Assembly (NCBI GenBank): GCA_023362775.1
Contig: JALMGJ010000015.1
Coordinates: 10,313,501-10,377,500, forward strand
DNA: 64,000 nt
DNA from: Charina bottae
Taxonomy: Eukaryota; Chordata; Lepidosauria; Squamata; Charinaidae
Direction: 5' to 3'
The position numbers and the translations under genes were made by a program. Below, in pieces: positions 1 through 8,994 of the stretch. The notes below the pieces were generated by a model. The model was given only the letters and a program-made list of their open reading frames with translations, ran no database searches and was not told where the DNA came from. Each line of letters starts with the position of its first letter. Position 1 is the first letter of the stretch.

Positions 1-261
1 GGCATTCTGCAGAAGCTTCCTGCTTTTGACAAAACGATAAAAGCAAGGTAGGACTGTCATATGAAAAACTCCACCCCTTTGGGGCGGAGGGTGACATCAC
101 GAGACATATTCAAAAAGGGAAGAGCATTAAAGCATTAAAAGGAAGACCACATGATCTTGATTCTGTTCTGCAGGTTAGGGGCTTGACACTCCAACTGATA
201 ACCAGCTAATCATTTATGATAAGAAAACAACCAAACTGCAATGATAAAGCCATACTCTATA
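1..261. other. No recognised feature
   Basis: No repeat, RNA gene or convincing coding signal is visible before the MITE that begins at 262. The short open frame crossing into the MITE is not coding. Confidence 0.5.
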
Positions 262-671
262 AAGGTAGTCCTCACTTAACAACCATTTGTTTAGTGATGG
301 TTCGGACTTACAACGGTGATGAAAAAACTGACTTAAGACCGGTCCTCACACTTACGATCATCACAGCGTCCCTGCACTTACGTGATCACAATTTGGGCAC
401 TTGGCAACCGGTTCATATTTATGACCATTGCAGCATCCCGTGGTCACATGATTGCCATTTTTAACCTTCCCAGCCAGCTTCTGACTAGCAAAATCAATGG
501 GGAACCGCATCATTTGCTTAACGACCACGTGGTTCACTTAACGCCTACAGTGATTTGCTTACCGGTCGCTGCAAAAAAGGTTGTAAAATCGGGTCAGTTT
601 CACTTAATGACCACTTCACTTAGCAAACGAAATTCCTGTCCCAATTATGGTTGTTAAGCGAGGACTACCTG
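262..671. mobile_element. Tigger/pogo-like MITE, copy 1
   Basis: A 410-bp element bounded by imperfect terminal inverted repeats (left AAGGTAGTCCTCACTTAAC, right the complement of CAGGTAGTCCTCGCTTAAC). It is flanked by TA dinucleotides, the target duplication typical of Tc1/mariner transposons. Two relatives lie at 56557-56855 and 59663-60031 with the same ends and internal motifs such as GTGATCACAATT. The CAGG start and TA target point to the pogo/Tigger branch, but no transposase is present, so the superfamily is inferred from the ends. Two short overlapping frames inside it are chance. Confidence 0.72.
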
Positions 672-2137
672 TACATGACCCAAATCTGTTTGCTGTAACT
701 CAGCATATTTTAGGGGTGAGAGCTGATTCTGAACATTCAAGCATTAAGTAGGCTGCAATGAGCTTAGACTACTTCAACCATGATTTCCCCATTTCGACTG
801 TTTACAGTGCATATATATCCAGGTGAACTGTTTTGCTATTAAAATATTCCTTTGATATTAAGCAAAAATATATTTAACATCTGAGTAACAAAGAAAAGTT
901 CACTGTTGAGTTCTCTTTCTGAATCTTTGCCAGTAACTTGCTAACATACCTGTTATTCTAACTTTTGGGGAGGGAGGGGGAGGGGGAGAGAGGAAGGAAG
1001 AAAGGAAGAAGGACCGATGAAATGAAATATTTTTGTTATTAATCATCTATGCTGCACCACAGTCTTGTGACCAGGGAAAGAATCCAGAACTCTGGGAACA
1101 GCAGGGAAGGATTTTGAACTAAAATAAATTATAGGTTTAGTGAAAGCATTTATGAGTGGGTAAATTGCAGGTCTTTTAAGGGGCACAGGGATATATTTCG
1201 ATGGAAAAACTCTTCCTGGTCTGCATCACTTTTGGCTGGGTGCATGTATGCACACATGAGAGAGAAAGAGAGTGAGAAAGAAAACACATATTTAAGTAAA
1301 AAGCCTTGTTGTTTATCATTTGTTAATGGTACTGTAAAAGTATAAAAATACATTTTTTAAAAATTCTGGGGCCTATGTGGGGGCTTACAATCAAGAGAGA
1401 GATGTGAGATAAATGCCATAAGAAAGGAAAATGAAAACAAGGAAATGCAAATATCCAAACTTTCCAGTAATGGCATAGATGCTAGGTTTGTCTGCTCCCT
1501 GGCATACTAATTTTTTTGCATGAAGAGAGAAGTGTTTGTGTATGCTTGTATTTATATGTCAATATAAATATTCATCTTTGTTGGTATGAAATGGCACCAT
1601 CTGATGATTCTGGTTATAGATTTGTATTTTCTTAAATTCACAGAATAGATGGATGTTCCTTCTGCATCAAGGTTACCTTAAACTGGATTGCAAAGATCCA
1701 GGCGATCATTAGACAGCAGCAAAGAAATAGACTTTTCTGTGTTTCTTTGTTGCCATCTCATGGTCATCCATATTTTTGCAGCCCATATATGGTAGACCTA
1801 GTCTGCATAGAGAAATAGTCATAAATATGTTAGTCCCCTCTTTTAAAGGGATATTTCTTAGATAAAGCAATAGCAGAGTGTTTTGCTTTTCTATTCTTAA
1901 TGTTTTCTACAGCTCAGGGGATTAATGCTGCATTCAAGGGATGGCAACAAGATCAGTGTTGTCTACACTGACTGGGTCTGATTCTTCAGGGTTTCAGGCA
2001 AGAGTCTTTCCCAACTCTGTCTGGAAATACTGGTGATTGAATATGCAAATTTCTATGTGCATAGTATACAGTATGTATATAGTATATAGTATAACACTGA
2101 GCTGGGATCCAATATTTGGGAATTAGTAGCCAAATAT
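672..2137. other. Non-coding interval with purine-rich tract
   Basis: A/T-rich sequence with a G-rich tract at 967-986 and a GA-rich stretch to about 1012. There is a short AT repeat near 2070-2090. No gene or further element recognised. Confidence 0.45.
967..986 (+). other. G-quadruplex-prone motif
   Basis: Four G runs of 4, 3, 5 and 5 separated by single A residues. This fits the canonical quadruplex pattern with one-base loops, usually the most stable class. It lies in non-coding DNA and its function is unknown. Confidence 0.55.
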
Positions 2138-2466
2138 GAGAGCCAGTTTGGTGTAGTGGTTAAGGCACCAGATTAGAAACTAGAAGACCTTAGTCCCACC
2201 TTAGGCAGGAAAGTCGGCTGGGTGACCTTGGGCCAGTCCCTCCCTCTCAGCCCTAGGAAGGAGGTAATGGCAAACCAGGAGACTGAGAGTTCTAGTCCTG
2301 CCTTAGGTACAAAGCCGGCTGGGTGACCTTGGGCCAGTCCCTGTCTCTCAGCCCTAGGAAGGAGCCAATGGCAAACCACTTCTGAAAAACCTTGCCTAGA
2401 AAACTGCAGGGACTAGTCCAGGCAGTTGCTAGGATTCAACACTGACTCAAAGGCACATGTGTGCGT
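2138..2466 (+). mobile_element. tRNA-derived SINE (family A) with internal duplication
   Basis: The head GAGAGCCAGTTTGGTGTAG followed by GTTAAGGCACCAG is shared with copies at 5396 and 40962; a diverged copy lies at 33312. The body contains GGCAATGGCAAACCACTTCTG-like sequence and ends near GATTCAACACTGACTC. Unlike the others, this copy carries a tandem duplication of about 101 bp: the block with GGCTGGGTGACCTTGGGCC occurs at about 2214 and again at about 2315. A CA microsatellite follows the 3' end. The family resembles squamate tRNA-SINEs, but I cannot give the library name. Confidence 0.75.
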
Positions 2467-2468
2467 GC

Positions 2469-2493
<25 letters not shown>
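2467..2493. repeat. (CA)n microsatellite
   Basis: About 13 CA units directly after the SINE 3' end; possibly grown from the SINE tail. Confidence 0.85.
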
Positions 2494-2499
<6 letters not shown>

Positions 2500-2798
2500 A
2501 AGCTAAGTAGACCAGGTCTCTGATCCAGCATATTTTTCTACAAAAATTCAGCAAAAATATTTAATATATTATATTGGGTAGATTTTTTTTCATGTTTTGC
2601 TTAACGTCTTAAAAATCTGGTTGGTTCATAGTAGTGCTAGACTCCTTCCACTTTTTGCTTTTTCTGGCACTTCTTGAACTGACTGTGCAACCATAGAGCA
2701 TTCCAGCAAGTAAGCAAACTTTTTGTAATCAGCCTGGCGTTGATAATGATCCAGCTAGGTTTTCAAACAGTTAAACAAAGTTGGAAGAAGTCCCTTAG

Positions 2799-2851
2799 CC
2801 CTTCCCTTCCCTTCCCTTCCCTTCCCTTCCCTTCCCTTCCCTCCCCTTCCC
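2799..2851. repeat. (CCCTT)n microsatellite
   Basis: About ten copies of the pentamer CCCTT, slightly interrupted at the right end (CCCTCCCCTTCCC). Confidence 0.9.
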
Positions 2852-4734
2852 TAGTGCAATTTACCTCTTCTATAGGTAGCTACCTTCTTCAGCTCTGTAG
2901 CACTGATATTTAGTTATTCCTTCATAAATCCAGGTACCTGAAATCTAAATATTTTTGAAGTTCCCAATTTCAAAATGGAAATGGTCATACCCAGATTTCA
3001 AATGTGGGAAATCCATTAACATTCAAATAGAATAGATCCTCTGAATTACTTCTAACCTTGTCCCATAATAACAGACTACTGCAATCTATATTGTGGAAGC
3101 TTCCTGGGTTTTTGTGAAACCTTTTGCCATGTATAACAAGAGCTTAAAACAACCAACCAATTGAACCTGAACATAAAACTAAAAAGCAGAACAGGAAAGG
3201 GTCTGTGTGCTCATTACAATAACAGCATGGTTTTCTACAACAGCTAGGCAGGACATTTGAAATTGGACTTGCAACTAACTGTGTATATTATAGGAATTAT
3301 GTTACATTTAGGCTGTCACTGTAACTAATGTTTGCAGTCCCTTGGCTTGCTGGTAACTTTTGACTTGTTTCCAAGGGTGACTGTAGGGTTGCATTATAAA
3401 CAGTAAATGGATACCCCAGGTAGATTTAGAAAAGGTGTTACAAATGAAGACAGATCTTGCTTTGGAAAAACCTTCTGTGTGCGTGTGTGTTTTAAGTGAG
3501 ACTCTATGTGGTGGTCACAAAATCAGGAGGTGTTGCTCTAGAGAAGGAATTGTTTATTTACTTGTAAGAAACACAGCACAGTATGAAAAATTGTCTTTCA
3601 TTTAATAGTAAATTAAGCATTTATTTTCCTGATAGAGGAATCCAAGAGAAAATGAGATGTATAGATTGCAAGGAAAAATGAAAAGAGGCCTGCTAACAGC
3701 AAACCATATTGCTTTGTTCTACAAAGGAGCACAACCAGTCCATCCACTGGAAAAAAAATGGCTAGTTGTGGCAAAATATGTGTTCCCTGCTCCTGTTTCT
3801 GATTTGTATTGATTTAATTGTAAATTATAGTGGCTTGTTCTGGATAGGGACCATTACATAAAAGGATTGGGAAAGTCTAATCCTTTTTGTTTCTTTAAAA
3901 CAAAACAAAAACGAAAACCCACCCTCCCCATAAGTGTGTGTATTAACAACAACATCCTTGCACTGGCTCCAATATATTTTTCATGTGTCTACCAAGCAGG
4001 AGGCTGCACCCTCTGTCTCTCTCTCTGATGATCATTTTCCTACTTGTTTCTGCTGCAGCTGTAGATCCAGCTAAAGATTGTCCTATCATGAACATCAAAA
4101 CCTACCTTTTAATGAGTCATATCCATTCTAAAGTACTTTTGTTGACTCTGCCTGGTAGCAGATATCCAAACTTTCAGAAGGAGCTTTTTCAGATCTATCT
4201 GTAGATGCTGAGGATTCAATCTCAGTGTATAAACCATATGCTGAACTATGGAGCTACAACTCTATTTGTAGCCCTGTGGCTTTATATGGAAAGGTTTCAT
4301 GTGAACAGAGCCTAGGAATTATGTATATTGCTTATAGTGCTTAATTCATATTAGGCTTTCTTTGCATCTCCACTGAACTTAGCTGAAATGTTACCCTTTC
4401 CAATTCACTAAACATTTATGAAGCAGAAGTAAGCAAATGACCTGGGATGTAAGTTTTCTCATGTTACTACTCAGGACTATTTGCATAGGAGCACAAATAA
4501 TTATTAAAGTAGCATGACAAGATCCCCTAAGACTCCTTGCTTCCTATCTCTATAGCTTGCTGCAACATTTGCTAGGCATAGCAGGGGAGCCAATCTCTAC
4601 CAGATGGAAATTAAGCTGTCACATTGCATGCCGGATGTGAATGGATTCAGTGCACACTTCCCTGTTTCCATTTCATCACTGTGAGGGGAAGGGAAGTAGA
4701 ATAAACATTATCTTCCATCAAGAGAGGAGAAAAT

Positions 4735-4828
4735 TTTATCTATATCTATATCTATATCTATATCTATATCTATATCTATATCTATATCTATATCTATATC
4801 TATATCTATATCTATATCTATATCTATA
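4735..4828. repeat. (TATATC)n hexanucleotide array
   Basis: About fifteen near-perfect copies of TATATC, 94 bp. Translation gives an artefactual alternating Tyr-Leu string. Confidence 0.95.
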
Positions 4829-5395
4829 CACATATATCTCCTGCATCATCTTTTTCAGTATATCCATGCCGAGAGAGAGAGAAATACAATGCTTCAATGT
4901 TATTGGCCGTCAACACTTTATATTGTGGATTCACATCTTAGTCCAGATGCTACAGTGCTTTTATGTTGCCAAATGTTTCTTTCTTTTTTCTTTTTTGCTT
5001 GTAGGTGGCAGATTGTACATTTTCTTCCCCTCCTCACCAAATGGCCACATCTGTTTTAGTTTCTTCTCATATTCCTTCTTTTCTGTGTTGAGACTGTCCA
5101 TAGATTGATCTGGCTATAAATTAGACATGTGTGTGTGTGTTGTGGGGCGTGGGAAAAGAGAGTTGCATTTTGGAAATGAAGTTAATTAATGTTATTTCAA
5201 AGACCAAAAGAAAGTGGAGAATTTGATAGGAACAGCAAATGAAACTCTTTCTCCTTAATTAAATGATGGGAGAAACATGCAGAATGACCTAAATATGCAG
5301 GGTTGGCTCCAGGTACCATGTTGGGGTTCCTTCTACACTAAAGACTCTGTCAGCCAGACATAGACAGCAAGAAAAATACACTGCATTATTTGAGG

Positions 5396-5625
5396 CTAGA
5401 AAGCCAGTTTTGTATAATGGTTAAGGCATCAGGCTAGAAACTGGGAGACCATGAGTTCTAGTCTCACCTTAGGCACAAAGCCAGCTGGGAGGCCTTGGGC
5501 CAATCACTCTCTCTCAGCCCTAGGAAGGAGGCAATGGCAAACCACTTCTGAAAAACCTTGTCAAGAAAACTGCAGGGATTTGTCTAGGCAGTCTCTGGGA
5601 TTTGGACACGATTGAACAGATTAAA
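5396..5625 (+). mobile_element. tRNA-derived SINE (family A)
   Basis: The head AGCCAGTTTTGTATAATGG and the body GGCAATGGCAAACCACTTC match the copies at 2138 and 40962. The end GGACACGATTGAAC resembles the BovB 3' end (GGACACGACT..GACTGAAC) seen at 27417-27450. The composite element at 5629 follows immediately. Confidence 0.78.
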
Positions 5626-5628
5626 ACC

Positions 5629-6122
5629 GGGGCGCGGTGGCTCAGCGCGTTAAACCACTGAGCCGTTAGACTGCCGACCACAAGGTTGGCAGTTCGAAAC
5701 CGCATGGTGAGGTGAGCTCTCATCACTAGCCCTAGCTCTCTGCCAACCCAGCGATTCGAAAGCTAATATAGCAAGTAGATGAATGGGTACCACTCACGTG
5801 GGGCAATTTGCGGCGTCCAGCGGAGGGTCGTCCTCGATCCAAACAAGACCTGGAGAATCCCGGTGATGACGGCGGAGGATGACGGATCCGAAAATAACAG
5901 CTTCCTGGACGTCAGCAGCCGGCGCGGAAGCAAGGCATGCTGGGGCATGTAGTCCAATGCCTGCAGCTGAAGAGCCGGTTCCCTGTCCTCCTCCCTATCG
6001 CGCGGTAAAAATTGTATGATATATGATGTATAATTAATATGTACTGATGTTGTAAGCCGCCTAGAGTCCTCCATTAGGGAGGGGATAGGCGGGGTATAAA
6101 TAAGACAAATAAATAAATAAAA
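5629..6122 (+). mobile_element. Composite tRNA-SINE / CpG-rich body / L2-type tail
   Basis: Three parts in order. (1) A tRNA-like head with a box-A-like TGGCTCAGCGCG and a box-B-like AGTTCGAAACC, ending near GGGTACCACTCACGTGGGG, like the family S SINE head. (2) About 200 bp of CpG-rich sequence (5806-6010) matching nothing else in the window; it contains a ZNF143/STAF-like motif at 5930-5955. (3) The tail GTAAGCCGCCTAGAGTCC..GGCGGGGTATAAATAA followed by (AAAT)n, which matches L2-type LINE tails elsewhere in the window. It could be a real three-part SINE family, or a head and a tail flanking captured promoter-like DNA. Confidence 0.6.
5930..5955 (-). promoter_or_regulatory. ZNF143/STAF-like motif
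   Basis: On the minus strand the site reads ACTACATGCCCCAGCATGC followed by CTTGC. This is close to the known ZNF143 SBS consensus, which begins ACTAC and contains CCCAGCATGC. It sits in the CpG-rich body of the composite retroelement. The sequence match is direct; binding is inference. Confidence 0.4.
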
Positions 6123-6526
6123 AAAATGAGGCTACCATTTCAATTCATGTATCCCTCTGGGGCATGCTAAAACATTGAAGGAAGGTAAAAATTCTCTCTT
6201 AATGTTTGGTAAGATTGGCTCTATATTTGGAGAACATCAATTCAGTGGTGTACCAGTAGGAACCAACACTTACCCAACAACTGTGCTGGTGCCATAACTG
6301 ATTCCACAAGCCTTATGAGGAACACATTGAAATTCTTCAGTAACATGCAATATTACTCAAATATACTGATATGAAAATGTTATTCCTTTTTCTGCTTCTA
6401 CAGTTATTTAAATCAGAAACAACTTGGTACTTTCTAGCAGCAGGATCCTCAGGGGATGTCCAAACAGGAAAGATGGTGGTCACAGAAGCCTTGCTCCTTT
6501 TGTACATGTGGCATATGAGTACAAAG
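6123..6526. other. No recognised feature
   Basis: A/T-rich unique-looking sequence between the composite element and the LTR-like repeat. Confidence 0.4.
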
Positions 6527-6825
6527 GAGTTGTAATGGTTTGTGGGAATGACCTTGGGAGAAGGAGGGAGAGCTGCAGACTAGACAACCAGCAAGTAAAA
6601 GATGTCTCAGCTCGCAGAAGTGGGGATGGAATGGGAAACATTTCAGGAAGGACCCTCCCTAGTTTTCCAGAGAGTAAAAGGAAAGGAGGGGAGGAATAGC
6701 TTCTGTCTTGCAAGATTGATGTTAACCCTGCAAGGTAGTCCAGACAAGAAGCACAACCAGGAATACTAGCTCTATCTTTATTGTTAGATTACATTAACAG
6801 AATCTTTGCAAGTATTTAGCTGAAT
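6527..6825 (+). mobile_element. LTR-like repeat, copy A
   Basis: Begins TGTAATGGTTTGTGGGAATG and contains GACCCTCCCTAGTTTTCC, CTTGCAAGATTGATGT and TTTATTG near its end. The same order occurs at 34557-34850 and, inverted, at 34850-35040. The TGTAA start, about 300-bp length and late TTTATTG box suggest a solo LTR. No internal protease or RT sequence is nearby, so the class is uncertain. Confidence 0.5.
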
Positions 6826-7014
6826 ACAAAGTTGGTGCATAAGTCAAATACAGAATAATGAAAGTCACAGGTTTGATCCCTGACATTTTCAGGTAAAAGC
6901 ATCAGCTAGATGGAGAAGCTAAAAATACATGCTGAAATGTATCCCTAGAGTGCTCCTAGGAGAGTAGACAACATTGATAAATAGCAGGTCCTGGAATCTG
7001 AAAGATGACAAATC

Positions 7015-7095
7015 AAATTTTTTTGTAAGTTACCCAGAACCATTTGTGAGTGAGCAGCATATACAACTGTAAAATAAATAAATAAATTAATTAAG
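7015..7095 (+). mobile_element. L2/SINE-type 3' tail fragment
   Basis: TTACCCAGAACCATTTGTGAG followed shortly by GTAAAATAAATAAATAAA resembles the CCCAGAGTC..ATAAATAAA tail of the L2 copy at 8995-11422. It is short and diverged. Confidence 0.45.
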
Positions 7096-7173
7096 CTGAA
7101 ATGTGTACATTCCAATTGCACAGAACCCAAGGCGAAACAAGAAAAAAGAAAGAACACACAGTGGTCTTTTCCA

Positions 7174-7231
7174 GGACGGACGGACGGACGGAAGGAAGGA
7201 AGGAAGGAAGGAAGGAAGGAAGGAAGGAAGG
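7174..7231. repeat. (GGAC)n(GGAA)n microsatellite
   Basis: About four GGAC units run directly into about ten GGAA units. Confidence 0.92.
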
Positions 7232-7930
7232 TTGGTTTTTAGAATTTAACGGCTGTTCTCTGCAGAGGCAATCTCAGACTTGATGTGAATCTGCAGGTAT
7301 GCATGCAGAGGTGTGACAAAAAGGATTCAAGTAGTTTCCTGGAATTCTTTTCTCTTTTGACTGTCAATTCAGCTTTATCCTTCTTAGCCAAATCTGCACT
7401 TTGAAAAGGCACTCCTCAGGAGGCAGCAGCAAGAGACAGCTTTGTCAGGGGAATGAGTCATTCCTACCCAGTGAGAAGGATGCAGATTAGCATCAGCCCA
7501 AAGGAAGAGCCCAGGAAGAGAGCTTGGTGGTGATTTTCGGAAAGAAAAGTATTCTTTTCTAAAGGACAAGCTTTTGCTGCAGATTGGTATACCACTCCAC
7601 CTCAGGAAAGGATGCAATTTGAAATTTGAGATGAAGTTTGAATGAGGAAGTTCCAAATGAGGCAGAATAATAGGGGATCCTGAGGACAAGGGAAGCAAAA
7701 CAAAACAGTTTCAGAAAGTTGGTGGAATTTTTCATGGTATTCTGTGTGCAGGTTCCCAGAAAGGTTCACGCTAAAATAAGATCTCAAGTTGAGTTTGAAG
7801 GTTTGGTAAGAAGTAATCTGATGTTGAAGAAAAAGCAAGATATTTCTGTAACATTATCAAAGTTTTTTGGAAAAAAAATAGTAATGTTAGCAAAAATTTG
7901 GGGAAGAGATTCTCTGTTGCTTCCCTAATT

Positions 7931-7932
7931 TA

Positions 7933-7971
<39 letters not shown>

Positions 7972-8125
7972 ATGTGTCATCAAGTTGGTGTTGATTCTTA
8001 ACAATCACATAGATAGATTTTCTCCATGATGATGTGTCCCTAACCTGATCCTTCAGGTCTTCCAATGGTGCACTCATCACAACTGTAACTGAGTCCAACT
8101 ACTTTTCTGATGGTCATCCTCTTCT
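7931..8125 (-). mobile_element. Old RTE-type LINE 3' end (outer part of split copy)
   Basis: The minus strand reads an RTE C-terminal end and 3' terminus (CATGGAGAAAATCTATCTATG, then CAACTTGATG), followed by a (TCAA)n tail that forms the TTGA array at 7931-7971. The same 3' end recurs at 33252-33311. The element resumes at 8612 after a younger insertion. CTCTTCT flanks the insertion at 8119-8125 and 8612-8618. Confidence 0.65.
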
Positions 8126-8611
8126 AAGGTCCACATAGTTAAGGTCTAAGGTCTGCATAGTTAAAGCAATGGTATTTCCCGTAGTAACCTATGGCTGTGA
8201 GAGCTGGACCATAAGAAAGGCTGAGCGAAGGAAGATGGTTGCTTTTGAACTGTGGTGTTGGAGGAAAATTCTGAGAGTGCCTTGGACTGCAAGAAGATCA
8301 AACCAGTCCATACTCCAGGAAATAAAGCCAGACTGCTCACTTGAGGGAATGATATTAAAGGCAAAACTGAAGTACTTTGGCCACATAATGAGAAGACAGG
8401 ATACCCTGGAGAAGATGCTGATGCTAGGGAAAGAGGAAGGCAAAAGGAAGAGGGGCCGGCCAAGGGCAAGATGGATGGATTATATTCTGGAGGTGACGGA
8501 CTCGACCTTAGGGGATCTGGGGATGGTGATGGCCGACAGGAAGCTCTGGCTTGGGCTGGTCCATGAAGTCATGAAGAGTCGGAAGCGACTGAACGAATAA
8601 ACAACAATATA
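8126..8611 (+). mobile_element. BovB-type LINE 3' fragment (BovB-2 subfamily), nested
   Basis: A 5'-truncated RTE-BovB copy with an open frame at 8169-8600 (143 codons) covering the RT C-terminal region: YGCESWTIRKAERRKM, AFELWCWRKILRVPWTARR and LKYFGHIMRRQDTLEK. It is close to the copy at 52179-53606 and ends GACTGAACGAATAAACAACAA. The target duplication CTCTTCT flanks it inside the older antisense RTE. The 5' junction shows a small duplicated phrase (AAGGTCCACATAGTT, then AAGGTCTGCATAGTT). Being only the C-terminal part, it cannot encode a working enzyme. Confidence 0.85.
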
Positions 8612-8935
8612 CTCTTCTTATCTTTCCTTCTACCTTCCCAGCATCAGAGCCTTCTCCAGAGAGCTGGATCTTTGCATAATGTGTCCAAAGTAGGATGATT
8701 TCAACCTGAAATAATTTGTGCCTCAAGTGAGAACTCTGGGTTGATTTGCTTGATCATCTATTGGTTTGTTTTCTTGGCTGTCCATGGTATTCTCAGGAGT
8801 CTTCTCCAACACCAAAGTTCAAAAGCATCAATACTCTCCCTGTCTTGCTTCTTCAAAGTCCAAATTTCATTTCTATAGTGTGTCACAGGGAATAGCATGG
8901 TTTGCACAATTCTGATCTTTTCCCTAATTTAGCTG
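8612..8935 (-). mobile_element. Old RTE-type LINE RT fragment (inner part of split copy)
   Basis: Minus-strand translation gives DAFELWCWRRLLRIPWTAKK, a diverged form of the BovB RT C-terminal block (DAFELWCWRRLLRVPWTARR in the copy at 23017). Stops interrupt it. It continues the RTE copy whose 3' end is at 7931-8125. Confidence 0.7.
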
Positions 8936-8994
8936 AGCAGAATCTGTATTCATGAAACATGCTGAACCAGTTAAAGATCCAGGGTTGTATTTGT

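Larger units (their letters stand above)
2494..5395. other. Non-coding interval with two microsatellites
   Basis: Holds the CCTTC and TATATC arrays listed separately and otherwise unremarkable A/T-rich sequence. The 155-codon frame at 4641-5108 is open only because the hexamer array has no stop in that frame. Confidence 0.45.
6826..7930. other. Non-coding interval
   Basis: Contains an L2/SINE-type tail (7015-7095) and a GGAC/GGAA microsatellite (7174-7231). The remaining frames show no family resemblance. Confidence 0.45.

Noticed and set aside
4641..5108. 155-codon frame with long Tyr-Leu repeats
   Set aside because: It is the translation of the TATATC array plus flanking DNA; no family resemblance outside the array.
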